From: Chitinophaga sp. SYP-B3965
GTDB taxonomy: Bacteria > Bacteroidota > Bacteroidia > Chitinophagales > Chitinophagaceae
Assembly (NCBI RefSeq): GCF_009647655.1
Contig: NZ_WJFD01000001.1
Coordinates: forward strand, 2,728,001 to 2,792,000
Direction of reading: 5' to 3'
DNA: 64,000 bases
A program made the translations under genes and the position numbers. The notes under the pieces are model-generated. The model was not told where the DNA came from. It did no database searches and worked only from the letters and a program-made list of their open reading frames with translations. Positions 15,346 through 23,851 of the stretch are shown here, in pieces (the stretch's first letter is position 1; each line of letters starts with the position of its first letter).

Positions 15346-15906
15346 TCACGTTGTTTTAAGTTTTACGAGTTGTCTCACTTTCTCTTTCGCCCGCATAAAC
15401 TGTGTTTTGGCGGTAGATTCCGAGATCCCCAGCATACCTGCTATCTCCCGGTGAGAATACTCTTCAAAAATATAAAGGTTCAATACTGTCCGGTAACCAT
15501 CCGGTAATTGTCCTATCGCATCTTTTACAGCGGATACGGTCATCGCATAATGTGTTTCATCCACTGCTGTTTCTTCTGCCGTATCAGACTCTCCTACTTC
15601 TTCAAAATATACTTTCTTCTTTCGCAGATAACTCAGGCAATGATTCACCACGATCCTTTTGATCCAGGCGGTGAGGCTGCTGTCTGAAGTCAGTTTGTCC
15701 AGGTTTTTAAAGACCTGTATAAAAGCTTCCTGCAACACATCTTCCGCATCACTGGCATGCCCCGTCATCCTTAAGCAGATATTGTACATCGCTTTGGAAT
15801 AAGCCTCATACAATTCATGGAAAGCCCGAACGTCGCCCTTGCGGCAACGCACCACGATTTGATCTGTTACAGGCGTTCTTTCCAAATTGCTAGATGATAT
15901 ACTCAT
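15346..15906 (-). CDS. ECF-type RNA polymerase sigma factor
   Basis: A 186-residue group 4 sigma-70 factor. Region 2 shows DAEDVLQEAFIQVFKNLDKL and a DNA-melting stretch, and region 4 shows QLPDGYRTVLNLYIFEEYSHREIAGMLGISESTAKTQ as its HTH. There is no extra C-terminal domain. It heads a tightly packed minus-strand operon with a putative anti-sigma factor and two secreted beta-repeat proteins, so it probably controls an envelope response and perhaps its own operon. No promoter with the housekeeping consensus is visible directly upstream. Confidence 0.95.
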   Translation of the reverse strand: MSISSSNLERTPVTDQIVVRCRKGDVRAFHELYEAYSKAMYNICLRMTGHASDAEDVLQEAFIQVFKNLDKLTSDSSLTAWIKRIVVNHCLSYLRKKKVYFEEVGESDTAEETAVDETHYAMTVSAVKDAIGQLPDGYRTVLNLYIFEEYSHREIAGMLGISESTAKTQFMRAKEKVRQLVKLKTT

Positions 15907-16002
15907 ATTAAAGACGGTGGCTAAGGGTTATGGTTGCATATAGGGTTTACTTTTATTTCAATTTACGATTAACAAGTATGAAAATCAAGTGATTAAGCTT
16001 AT

Positions 16003-16037
16003 AAAAAACAGAACGCGACCTGCAAGAGGCCGCGTTC
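16003..16037 (-). terminator. Terminator after the TonB-receptor-like gene
   Basis: A 7-bp stem (GAACGCG with CGCGTTC) lies beside a six-A run that becomes the U-tract on the minus strand, 46 bp past the stop codon of the 822-residue receptor. Confidence 0.75.
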
Positions 16038-16082
16038 CTTCCATCCTTATATACCTAAAACATGATTAGGTACTCATTTGTA

Positions 16083-18551
16083 CTACTTCACCCGGTTCAG
16101 TTCATCCTCAAGGCCGGTTTTACGGTTACGGGCCTCTTTTACATTGGAATTACCAAACCTATAGGAGAAGGAGGCGCGGAATTGGCGGCTATCCCAGCGA
16201 TTCGCCAAACTCACAGCCCGGTTAGTGGTGTTATACGTACCACTAAAACGTTGTGTATTGAATATATCGTTTACGTTGAAACGAATTGTACCCTTCTTTT
16301 TCAGTACCTGTTTGGATATACCACCGTTGAAAGCATACATCGCATTCATTCTGAATAGCCCTTCCTGGGATATCTGGGGAGAAGTGTAGAAAAAAGATAA
16401 CTCTGAAGAAATCCCTTTACCCAACGTGAAAGTGTGCTGCGTCTGACCAAAGAAGCCCCCGGAAGCACGTTTGATCTGCTCTTTATTCACCACCGTTTCA
16501 AAAGCATTGTAGAATACAGATACTGTTGTAAAGGAATTCCACCATTTTGTGATAGGGAACGGCGCTGATATATTCAGGTTCACATTATCCTTCGTGGCCA
16601 CGTTCATGTATTTATACACCAGGATCGTTGTGTCGCCGGTTTTAGGGTCCACACCTGGTTCCAGTATCCGGGAAAGCATATCCGTAGTATGGCTGTAACC
16701 GATAGCCGTGGTCAGGAATGATTTGAAAGTATGTGTGAGGTCAAAGTTGCTGGAATACTGCGGGCGAAGATTTGGATTACCGCCGCCTTTCGTATAACGG
16801 TCCAGGTAGAACTCAAATGGATTCAGGTCATCATAGCTGGGGCGTTGCAGCCTGCGGCTATAAGATAATCCCCATTGGTGATTCTTATTGGCATTATAGC
16901 TCAGGAACACACTTGGGAAAAAGTTCAGGTAAGTGGTATCATTGATCTGGTTCAGGGTTAAAGAATTACCCTTTACATGTGTTTGTTCCGCACGTAAACC
17001 AGCCTGGATACCGAATTTCTTAAATTGTTTGCTATAGTTCAGGTAAGCGGCATTTACATTTTCTTTGTACAGGAAGTGATTAGAACGATTGATATCATAC
17101 TCCCAGTTAGATCCCTTCAGCGTATCAAAGCGGGAATCATTATCGGAATCCACAAAGCTGAGTTTTATCCCGGCTTCGATCTTCGCATCTTTTTTCAGGG
17201 GATGCGTATAATCGATCTTGATGGTTTTTATATTGATAGTGGAAGGCTGCAAACTGCGGGTGGTATCTCCGCGGAAATGGATCTTGCCACTGGCGTCCCT
17301 GAAGGAAGAATACAGATTGTTCTCCTGGTCTTCATTGTTGCGGGAATAATCCAGGTCAATATTGATCTCTCTGCCGGCGCTATCCAGTTTTCCTTTATAG
17401 TTCACATTATAAGACTGGCGGTTCCAATTGGAAGTATTGATACCACGGGTTTTCAGGCTGGAGTCTATATTCTCCCCATTCCCTATCCAGGTAGTTGATT
17501 CACTGATCCCTTTCCAGTCGCTTTTGCCGAGGTTCACCATAAAACCAATGGTATGGTTCTTATTGATGAAATAATCTATCCCGGCTTTGCCACCATGATA
17601 ATGGGAAGTTTTATCCATATAGGTGTTCTGGTCAAAAACCATCCGGCCTTTGCTTTCTATGTTATCCCTTAAAATATCCAGGTTCTCAAATTGCCTGTTG
17701 TAGTTATAGTTATAGGAACCATACAGGTTGATATTTTTATTACGATGGTTCAAATTGAGGCCCCCATTCAATTTTGGCAATTTCCCCTGGGCTCCGCCGA
17801 TATTAACGGAGCCATTGGTCCCAAAATTCTGGTTCTTTTTCAGTTTGATGTTGATGATCCCGGCGTTGCCAGCTGCATCGTATTTGGCGGAAGGATTGGC
17901 AATCAGTTCTATCTGGTCTACGTTAGAACTGGGCATATTTTTTAGCAGCTGGGCAACATCCTGGGGAGACATGTTCGTGGGTTTACCGTCGATCATAATG
18001 ATCACACCGTTCTTGCCACGCATGGATATATTATCGTCTTTGTCAACTTGTACTCCGGGTGATTGTTGTAATACTTCCATGGCAGTGCCACCAGCAGCTA
18101 CGATGCTGTTTTCCACATTCACTACCATTTTATCTGCTTTTTGCTCAATGAACGGGCGCTTGCCGGTTACATTCACTTCTTTCAGATTGCGGGAATCTTC
18201 TCCCAAAACAAGAGCAGGTACTTTAACAGGACTGCCATTCACGGTGAACTGAGCACTGAAACTCTTTTTCATTCCCATGTTTACAGCAGCTATCAGGTAC
18301 TTCCCCTCCCTGATCCCTTCAAATTCATATTTCCCTGTTACGTCTGCAATGGCACCCTTAACCAGGGTAGAATCTTTGGCTTTGAGGAGTGTTACGGTTG
18401 CAAATTCAACCGGTTTACTGTCTGTACGGGTTACGATCCCATTGATCTTTCCTTTTTCATTACTATGCCCATTGGAGGACTGGGCTTGAGCCATGTAGCT
18501 ACTACTTATGAGTAACATGCTCAGGGTCAATAATTTACTAATTGCTTTCAT
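16083..18551 (-). CDS. TonB-dependent receptor-like outer-membrane protein with carboxypeptidase-regulatory domain
   Basis: An 822-residue outer-membrane protein. After a signal peptide ending near YMAQAQ comes a CarboxypepD-regulatory beta-sandwich (about 30-115: INGIVTRTDSKPVEFATVTLL), then a TonB plug-like region (about 125-215: PGVQVDKDDNISMRGKNGV, IDGKPTNMS, QIELIANPSAKYDAAG), then a barrel of about 600 residues of the OMP_b-brl_3 type. Such proteins are often annotated as TonB-dependent receptors though the substrate is unknown. No TonB box is clear. It is monocistronic, with a terminator at 16003. There is no SusD gene nearby. Confidence 0.88.
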   Translation of the reverse strand: MKAISKLLTLSMLLISSSYMAQAQSSNGHSNEKGKINGIVTRTDSKPVEFATVTLLKAKDSTLVKGAIADVTGKYEFEGIREGKYLIAAVNMGMKKSFSAQFTVNGSPVKVPALVLGEDSRNLKEVNVTGKRPFIEQKADKMVVNVENSIVAAGGTAMEVLQQSPGVQVDKDDNISMRGKNGVIIMIDGKPTNMSPQDVAQLLKNMPSSNVDQIELIANPSAKYDAAGNAGIINIKLKKNQNFGTNGSVNIGGAQGKLPKLNGGLNLNHRNKNINLYGSYNYNYNRQFENLDILRDNIESKGRMVFDQNTYMDKTSHYHGGKAGIDYFINKNHTIGFMVNLGKSDWKGISESTTWIGNGENIDSSLKTRGINTSNWNRQSYNVNYKGKLDSAGREINIDLDYSRNNEDQENNLYSSFRDASGKIHFRGDTTRSLQPSTINIKTIKIDYTHPLKKDAKIEAGIKLSFVDSDNDSRFDTLKGSNWEYDINRSNHFLYKENVNAAYLNYSKQFKKFGIQAGLRAEQTHVKGNSLTLNQINDTTYLNFFPSVFLSYNANKNHQWGLSYSRRLQRPSYDDLNPFEFYLDRYTKGGGNPNLRPQYSSNFDLTHTFKSFLTTAIGYSHTTDMLSRILEPGVDPKTGDTTILVYKYMNVATKDNVNLNISAPFPITKWWNSFTTVSVFYNAFETVVNKEQIKRASGGFFGQTQHTFTLGKGISSELSFFYTSPQISQEGLFRMNAMYAFNGGISKQVLKKKGTIRFNVNDIFNTQRFSGTYNTTNRAVSLANRWDSRQFRASFSYRFGNSNVKEARNRKTGLEDELNRVK

Positions 18552-18868
18552 ATAAGGCGGATGATGTTAGGTTATAACGATTTAGACGATTTTATGATTC
18601 ATACAGTTCCTTCCTTTAACAAGAACAGTGTAAAGGTAGGTATTATGCTTAGTATAGTACTTAACTTTACACAAATGGTCGTTATTTGGTGACGATTGGT
18701 AAAAACTGATGAATTGAATGGGGCAGGCTTGCATAAAACAAAGACGCTTGTCAAATTAGTTTGTTACAGGATTTCCGGGAAAGAGGGATTAACGGGAATA
18801 AGAGGGGTTAAACGAAAAATGGCGCGGAGGATACACCTCCGCGCCATTATATAATAATATATACCTTA
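18552..18868. other. Intergenic region upstream of the receptor gene
   Basis: No gene was found in these 317 bases. The left part must hold the promoter of the 16083-18551 gene; a TACCTTTA (minus strand, near 18638) is one mismatch from the -7 consensus but lacks a -33 partner. The right end holds the terminator at 18816-18848. Confidence 0.4.
18816..18848 (-). terminator. Terminator after the DUF2167 gene
   Basis: A 13-bp perfect stem (AATGGCGCGGAGG with CCTCCGCGCCATT) with a 5-base loop is followed on the minus strand by a T-rich tail, 20 bp past the stop codon. Confidence 0.88.
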
Positions 18869-19861
18869 TCAGGATGCAGGTTGCTCCGGCTCATTAATTT
18901 CTGCTATGGGGGCTTCTTCCGGAACGGCCTCCTCTTCTTCTTTCCTTCTTCTGCGGCCGGTAATGAATTTCCATACAGCTGCACCGGCACCGATCAATCC
19001 GAATACGATCACCTTACCGAATTTAAGGATGATAGCAAAGAAGCCTACTTTGGCCAATACCTTGCCCGCTACAAGCCCGCCTATCGTAACGGCTGCTATT
19101 TCATCGGCATTGGAATCAAAATCAGCATAAGCGTGCCCTTCACTGAAAGTGGCGCTTTGCAGGATTGCCGGAATATTTTGTTTGATCACACCCAGGTGGG
19201 TCATATCACCAATAGCATTCAGGGACAATACTCCTTTCCTTCCCAGTATCCTTACATTGTAATTGAGTGTATGTTCAGGAGAACCGCCGAATTCTAATTC
19301 CCGCGCCCAGTGTAATGTTTTATTGGCCTTATCATAATAAGGTTTAGCTGCCCAGCCAACAAATTCAATAGCCGGGTACCCTTGTTTTAGGCGATCCGGA
19401 TTTCTTTCTTTCGTTTCTTTCTGCAGATCCTTAAGCAGTTCATCATAATCGATCTTATCTGCATCTTCATCCTTTACATATCCCATTTTTTCAAAAGCGA
19501 TATCAAATGCATAACAGGTAGGATCAGCCGGACCAAGACTATCCGGGAGCAGCATGCCTAAAGTTTCAGAACCAGGAGGGTTTCCCCATACTTCTTCCAG
19601 CAAACGGTGACTTTGGGCCGGGTCCAGGTAACGGAAACCTTTTGGCACATTTAATACGGCACCGTCGCCCAATTCAATTTTACCTGTTTTGTAAGTAAAG
19701 GAAGCATTAATAGAATCGGAGTACTGTTTTAGTGCTGCCGGAGAAAGGTCTTCTTCTTCAGCAACCAGTTCATCAGCCTTCAGGCTGCTGGTATCCAGCT
19801 TTTGTGCCTTAGCCATAAAGATAAAGCCCATCAGGAGGGCCATCAGAGACAATGATTTCAT
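18869..19861 (-). CDS. DUF2167 domain membrane protein
   Basis: A 330-residue protein with a signal peptide (cleaved near FMAKAQ), a globular region and C-terminal membrane segments (FFAIILKFGKVIVFGLIGAGAA) followed by an Arg-rich then Glu-rich tail. Motifs such as GAVLNVPKGFRYLDPAQ, VWGNPPG, FVGWAAKPYYDKANKTLHWA and LGRKGVLSLNAIG are characteristic of DUF2167. The family has no firmly established function. It lies 24 bp after the hemerythrin gene and is probably the last gene of an lgt-led operon. Confidence 0.9.
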   Translation of the reverse strand: MKSLSLMALLMGFIFMAKAQKLDTSSLKADELVAEEEDLSPAALKQYSDSINASFTYKTGKIELGDGAVLNVPKGFRYLDPAQSHRLLEEVWGNPPGSETLGMLLPDSLGPADPTCYAFDIAFEKMGYVKDEDADKIDYDELLKDLQKETKERNPDRLKQGYPAIEFVGWAAKPYYDKANKTLHWARELEFGGSPEHTLNYNVRILGRKGVLSLNAIGDMTHLGVIKQNIPAILQSATFSEGHAYADFDSNADEIAAVTIGGLVAGKVLAKVGFFAIILKFGKVIVFGLIGAGAAVWKFITGRRRRKEEEEAVPEEAPIAEINEPEQPAS

Positions 19862-19885
19862 TTAGGTATAGGTTTTAGGAATAAA

Positions 19886-20317
19886 CTACTGGTTATCGAA
19901 GTTGATCTGCCCAATTACTTCCGGCAGCAACTCCTGTAATTTCTCAAACACCACCCTCTCCTCTTTCCTGATATGTTCCTCAAGGCTGCAAGCCAGTGCA
20001 TCCATATCTTTTACTACATCCACACTATCTACTAACGCGCTGTACATACCTGAAATGGTCCGGTGTTCTTCCAGCAGCTCGTCCAGCATAATATCTATAT
20101 CTGCATGGTAACCGCGGCATAGTTCAAACAGGTAATCTTCTTTCTGAATATGCGGCACCATCACTTCCTGAAATATTTTTACCATATACTCCAGCTTGGC
20201 CTGTGTTTCCAGGGGGAAGCCTTCATAGGGTGCGGCATTGATCTTTAGATACCTGCAAACAAAAAGCAGGCGTTTGTGCTCATGTGATAATGGTACCAGA
20301 TTTGGGTGACGCTGCAT
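19886..20317 (-). CDS. Hemerythrin-like domain protein
   Basis: A 143-residue all-helical protein with the di-iron ligand pattern of the hemerythrin family: PLSHEHKRLL, then HIQKEDYLFE, then EEHRTISG, then EEHIRKEERVVFEKLQ. Such proteins bind O2 or NO, or act in iron or redox handling; the role here is not shown. It follows lgt by 8 bp and precedes DUF2167 by 24 bp, so it is probably co-transcribed with both, with no obvious functional link. Confidence 0.88.
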   Translation of the reverse strand: MQRHPNLVPLSHEHKRLLFVCRYLKINAAPYEGFPLETQAKLEYMVKIFQEVMVPHIQKEDYLFELCRGYHADIDIMLDELLEEHRTISGMYSALVDSVDVVKDMDALACSLEEHIRKEERVVFEKLQELLPEVIGQINFDNQ

Positions 20318-20325
20318 ATCTTTTA

Positions 20326-21606
20326 CTACGCTGTTTTTGCCGGATTTGTTTTACGGGCATACCATATAAGGATAGCACCACCAATTACCAGCAGGCTTGC
20401 AATGATCTCAGCCTGTGTAGGATGAAATCCAAATATATCGTACTTCGTGTTTACTCTTATTTTTTCAACAAAGAACCGTTCTGCCCCATTCATGATCAGG
20501 TAGATCCCGAAGATCACGCCAGGCGTGGTTACTTTATTACGAATGGCTATTAATATAATAAAGAACAATCCGCAAACCAGGATCTCATATAACGGGGTTG
20601 GATATACGCCAACAGGTAATGCACTGCAGTACTCTCCATTACAGCCTTGCAGCTGAATGCCATCGTTCACCACATTATGCGGATAACTGTAGGCGAAAAA
20701 GAAATCTGGTAAAAAACTCAATGATGCCGGCTTCTCAAAGTTCCGGTGCGGAACATTTTCCAAACTACCAAACTGGCGAACGAAGTAAGCCGAGTCCCTA
20801 TGCAATATTTCCTGGTATTGCGCAGTAGTGATCTTTTCAACTTTACCGGTTGGGTTGGTGCCGTAAGCACTATTATTAATACCCCAATCTCCGTCTCCGG
20901 AAAACTGGCAGCCCATCCGGCCAACTGCATAAGCCAGCATTAAAGCAGGCCCAGCGCTATCTACCATATGTTTCCAGTGGATCTGCTTTTTATTGGCATA
21001 ACGGATGATCACATAAGCCGCTACGATCAGGCCACCATAAAAGGTAAGCCCACTGGCGGAAAATATGGAACCCCATGGATCTTTTACGAATTCACCCCAG
21101 TTCTCCAGGTTATGGAAAACCTTGGCGCCTATCAGACCGGCTACTGCAGCCATGATCGTAAAATCTGGCACCCGCTGATGCGGCCATACCTTTACTTTTT
21201 CTTCTGTAGGTTTATCCTTTGCTGTTTTCTTTTTGGAATAGTATTTCCAGAAAGCCATTGCTGCTGCCCCGAGCACCCCACCTATCATACTTCCCTGCCC
21301 CGATAACAGGTAATCACGGAATTCAGTGGTGTTGCCGAAAAGGCCCAATAATTTAAAGCCGAGGATAAAACCAATAATAGCACTAACCAAGAGGTCTGTA
21401 ACAGAAGCCTGTTGGCCGGTGATCACTGTTTCTTCCACCGGGCCTAATAATCCCAGTTTTTCCCTGCGGCGCAATTCAGCAGTTAATACATACGCAGCAG
21501 CTAAAAATGCAATAGCTACAAAGAAGCCGAACGTCTGTAAAACCTTTAATGCTGGTATTTCGATCCCAAAGAGATCCTTAAATGCGTAATATAAATTCGG
21601 ATACAT
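20326..21606 (-). CDS. lgt: Prolipoprotein diacylglyceryl transferase
   Basis: A 426-residue inner-membrane enzyme that transfers diacylglycerol from phosphatidylglycerol to the lipobox cysteine of prolipoproteins. The conserved YAVGRMGCQFSGDGDWG stretch corresponds to the Lgt signature, and several membrane segments are present (for example FLVAIAFLAAAYVLTA-like near the N terminus and IYLIMNGAERFFVEKIR near the C terminus). It is longer than the roughly 290-residue enterobacterial form. This fits a genome with many lipoproteins; at least six lie in this window. It leads a probable operon with the hemerythrin and DUF2167 genes. Confidence 0.93.
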   Translation of the reverse strand: MYPNLYYAFKDLFGIEIPALKVLQTFGFFVAIAFLAAAYVLTAELRRREKLGLLGPVEETVITGQQASVTDLLVSAIIGFILGFKLLGLFGNTTEFRDYLLSGQGSMIGGVLGAAAMAFWKYYSKKKTAKDKPTEEKVKVWPHQRVPDFTIMAAVAGLIGAKVFHNLENWGEFVKDPWGSIFSASGLTFYGGLIVAAYVIIRYANKKQIHWKHMVDSAGPALMLAYAVGRMGCQFSGDGDWGINNSAYGTNPTGKVEKITTAQYQEILHRDSAYFVRQFGSLENVPHRNFEKPASLSFLPDFFFAYSYPHNVVNDGIQLQGCNGEYCSALPVGVYPTPLYEILVCGLFFIILIAIRNKVTTPGVIFGIYLIMNGAERFFVEKIRVNTKYDIFGFHPTQAEIIASLLVIGGAILIWYARKTNPAKTA

Positions 21607-21732
21607 AGGCGTAAAAAAATGGTGATCTGAATTTTCCTATGAACAAAGCCGAATTATATCAAGAGGAAAATCAAACCACCAAGTTAGCTTTTCAATTACG
21701 AATTATCAATTCCCGTTCATAAAAGATAATAT

Positions 21733-21744
21733 CCTTTATAAAGG
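21733..21744. other. 12-bp perfect palindrome between lgt and bacilliredoxin genes
   Basis: CCTTTATAAAGG is a perfect palindrome with no loop, in a 164-bp AT-rich gap that also contains AATTACGAATTA. It may be a protein-binding site for lgt transcription or chance in AT-rich DNA. Confidence 0.3.
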
Positions 21745-21770
21745 TTGATAATCGAAAAAGCACAATTGAA

Positions 21771-22184
21771 TTAACAATACTCGTCAAATGCAGCCAATAA
21801 ATTGGTTGCGATCAATTGTGCTGAACGTCCTTCAATCATGTGACGTTCTATGAAATGCACCAGTTGTCCGTCTTTAAACAATGCTATAGCAGGTGAAGAG
21901 GGAGGATAAGGCAACAGGTGAGAACGGATCTGCTTAACAGCATCACCATCAAAACCGGCAAAGCTGGTAGTCAGCCTATCTGGTTTCTTTTCACTGGTAG
22001 CCACAGCCATCAAAACACCAGGGCGGGCAGTACCCGCTGAGCAACCACATACAGAGTTGATCATCACCAGGGTGGTGCCTTCCTTAGATATGGTTTCATC
22101 CACCTTTGCAGGTGTCAGCAATTCTTCAAAACCATTATCTGTTAATTCTGCCTTCATCGGCATCACGAGTTCCGCAGGGTACAT
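21771..22184 (-). CDS. Bacilliredoxin (BrxA/BrxB family)
   Basis: A 137-residue thioredoxin-like protein beginning MYPAELVMPMKAELT, the typical family start, so the ATG at 22184 is chosen over longer options. The active site is the CGC motif (C46-G47-C48 in SVCGCSAG), which removes bacillithiol from mixed disulfides in Firmicutes. The family is also widespread in Bacteroidota. The gene is divergent from hsp20, and the shared region carries two identical 18-bp sites (22241-22289). A TAACTTTG box lies at 22207-22200. Confidence 0.95.
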   Translation of the reverse strand: MYPAELVMPMKAELTDNGFEELLTPAKVDETISKEGTTLVMINSVCGCSAGTARPGVLMAVATSEKKPDRLTTSFAGFDGDAVKQIRSHLLPYPPSSPAIALFKDGQLVHFIERHMIEGRSAQLIATNLLAAFDEYC

Positions 22185-22199
22185 AATATTCCTTTTTTG

Positions 22200-22207
22200 C
22201 AAAGTTA
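22200..22207 (-). promoter_or_regulatory. -7 box for the bacilliredoxin gene
   Basis: The minus strand reads TAACTTTG, matching TAnnTTTG, 15 bp before the ATG, with a Shine-Dalgarno-like AAAAAAGG between. The -33 position reads ATTT rather than TTTG. Confidence 0.55.
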
Positions 22208-22240
22208 ATAATATATCGACAAACATAAATAAATAATAAG

Positions 22241-22289
22241 AAAACGACATTATGTCTTGCAACAATTACTAAAAACGACATTATGTCTT
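22241..22289. promoter_or_regulatory. Two identical 18-bp palindromic operators between bacilliredoxin and hsp20
   Basis: AAAACGACATTATGTCTT occurs exactly twice, at 22241-22258 and 22272-22289. Each copy contains the inverted repeat GACAT-T-ATGTC. The copies are offset by 31 bp, close to three helical turns, so two dimers would bind the same DNA face. The site lies 34 bp upstream of the bacilliredoxin -7 box and 118 bp before hsp20, so a regulator could control both divergent genes. Confidence 0.75.
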
Positions 22290-22406
22290 ATTCAAACAGC
22301 ACTTGCCTAACAAAATAGCAGCTTTCTGGCATTGGTATTCCGTTTGATCTACTCCCTGCGTGACCGATAAACTTAAAATGGTTTCACTTAAAAAATTATA
22401 AAGACT

Positions 22407-22847
22407 ATGACACTCGTAAAATTCAATCAACAACCGGTTAAGACCCTGAGCGGTATTATGGACGATATTTTCAATGGCAAGTTCATTAATAAGGACTTCG
22501 CTACTTCGGATTTTTTCGGTGCACACGCACCCGTGAACATCCGAGAAACAAAAGATGCTTATGTGTTGGATGTTGTAGCGCCTGGTTTCGAGAAAGGTGA
22601 TTTTAAGATCAACCTGGATGGCCAGACCCTGACGATCAGTTCTGAAAAGAAAACAGAACAGAAAGTGGAGAATGAAAAACAGATCCGCAGGGAATTCAGC
22701 TTCCGCTCCTTCTCCAGGTCATTTACCCTGGATGAAAATGTGGATGCAGAGAAGATCAATGCTAAATACGACAACGGCGTCCTGAAACTGACCCTGCCTA
22801 AAAAAGAGGCAAAACAGGAAACCGCAAAAGAAATTATAGTTGCATAG
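22407..22847 (+). CDS. Hsp20/alpha-crystallin small heat-shock protein
   Basis: A 146-residue ATP-independent chaperone that holds unfolding proteins. The alpha-crystallin domain (about 40-135) contains APVNIRETKDAYVLDVVAPGF, then the FSRSFTLDENVD and NGVLKLTLPKKE signature. The N-terminal arm is short. It is divergent from bacilliredoxin across two identical operator-like sites and is followed by a terminator at 22887. The pairing of a thiol-repair enzyme with a chaperone suggests stress control. Confidence 0.95.
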   Translation: MTLVKFNQQPVKTLSGIMDDIFNGKFINKDFATSDFFGAHAPVNIRETKDAYVLDVVAPGFEKGDFKINLDGQTLTISSEKKTEQKVENEKQIRREFSFRSFSRSFTLDENVDAEKINAKYDNGVLKLTLPKKEAKQETAKEIIVA

Positions 22848-22886
22848 GGTTAGGAATAGTTGTGATTTGATCTCAGATTCGACTTA

Positions 22887-22921
22887 CAAAGAGCTGCTCC
22901 CCTGGAGCGGCTCTTTTTTTG
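22887..22921 (+). terminator. Terminator after hsp20
   Basis: An 11-bp stem (AGAGCTGCTCC with GGAGCGGCTCT, one G-U pair) with a short loop is followed by a seven-T run. Confidence 0.88.
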
Positions 22922-23013
22922 TGCCCGTCAAATTACCACTAACGTTTAATGTGCAGGATAGCAGATCAGAGTACCTTGCTGGTAGAACTACTAAACTGTT
23001 TACGCCTCTTTCC

Positions 23014-23850
23014 ATGTTAACAACCATCAGGAGTCTTCGTGTTTTAGCCAATAATATATATGGAAGTGCCGAAAGAACGGTAACAGCTAAGCTTATCCAG
23101 CGCACAACCAATTCACTTGAACAGGCACGCATCAAGATGCTGTTCGACTTTATCTTCTTCTACTGTCTTTTGATAAGTCCGGTATTCTTCACTTTAATAT
23201 ATGTGCAGGATTATACTAACCTGATGGTGAACGGAACCTTCTATGCTATTTTTGCACTTTGCCTTATCCTGATGAGGTCCGGTGTTTCTGTTCCCGTAGT
23301 AGGAACTATTGCAGCATTGAATACGATGATCATTCCCATGCTTTCCTCTTTTGCCAACGATCTGGATGTATCCCCCTTATATGCTATACCCTGGTTGATG
23401 TCCTGCCTGCTGGGTTATTTTGTTGTCAATCTTCGTACGGCGCTGGCGCTGGGTACTATTTTGTTCCTATACCTTGTGCTGGTAGCATTTATGAAAATAC
23501 AGAACATCCCGGTATTGCTTCCCCCTACTTATTCCGTTACTGATAAATACCTGGCCACCCCTTTTTACATGACGGCCTTCCTGATACTATGCCTGAGGGT
23601 ATGGGGTGTTTATTACAGGAACATTGCCCGGCTGGAGCAGCAACGGGCTATGGAGGAACAGCAACAGTTCTCTGCCCTGATCAATCAAAACCTCACCAAA
23701 CAGTTCCTGTTGGTAAAAGGCCTCTCCCGCTCCGGAAAGAGTGAATACCTGGAAGGGAATATTGAATTACTGGATGCCTGCTTTTCAGAGATTGAAAAAC
23801 AGTGCGATACTGCTATCCATTACCTGGATGGCCCCAAAGCAGAAAAATAA
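23014..23850 (+). CDS. Polytopic membrane protein with short C-terminal helical domain
   Basis: A 278-residue protein from ATG 23014; an upstream in-frame extension would run through the hsp20 terminator and is rejected. About six membrane helices occupy residues 45-210. The last 65 residues are cytoplasmic and helical (RLEQQRAMEEQQQFSALINQ then SEYLEGNIELLDACFSEIEK). This resembles the sensor half of a histidine kinase, but no H-box, N, G1 or G2 ATP-binding motif follows. It may be a degenerate or partner-dependent sensor. No family was named with confidence. Confidence 0.6.
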   Translation: MLTTIRSLRVLANNIYGSAERTVTAKLIQRTTNSLEQARIKMLFDFIFFYCLLISPVFFTLIYVQDYTNLMVNGTFYAIFALCLILMRSGVSVPVVGTIAALNTMIIPMLSSFANDLDVSPLYAIPWLMSCLLGYFVVNLRTALALGTILFLYLVLVAFMKIQNIPVLLPPTYSVTDKYLATPFYMTAFLILCLRVWGVYYRNIARLEQQRAMEEQQQFSALINQNLTKQFLLVKGLSRSGKSEYLEGNIELLDACFSEIEKQCDTAIHYLDGPKAEK

Positions 23851-23851
23851 C

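Noticed and set aside
22840-23013. N-terminal extension of the membrane protein at 23014
   Set aside because: It would start inside hsp20 and translate through the hsp20 terminator; the ATG at 23014 gives a normal start.
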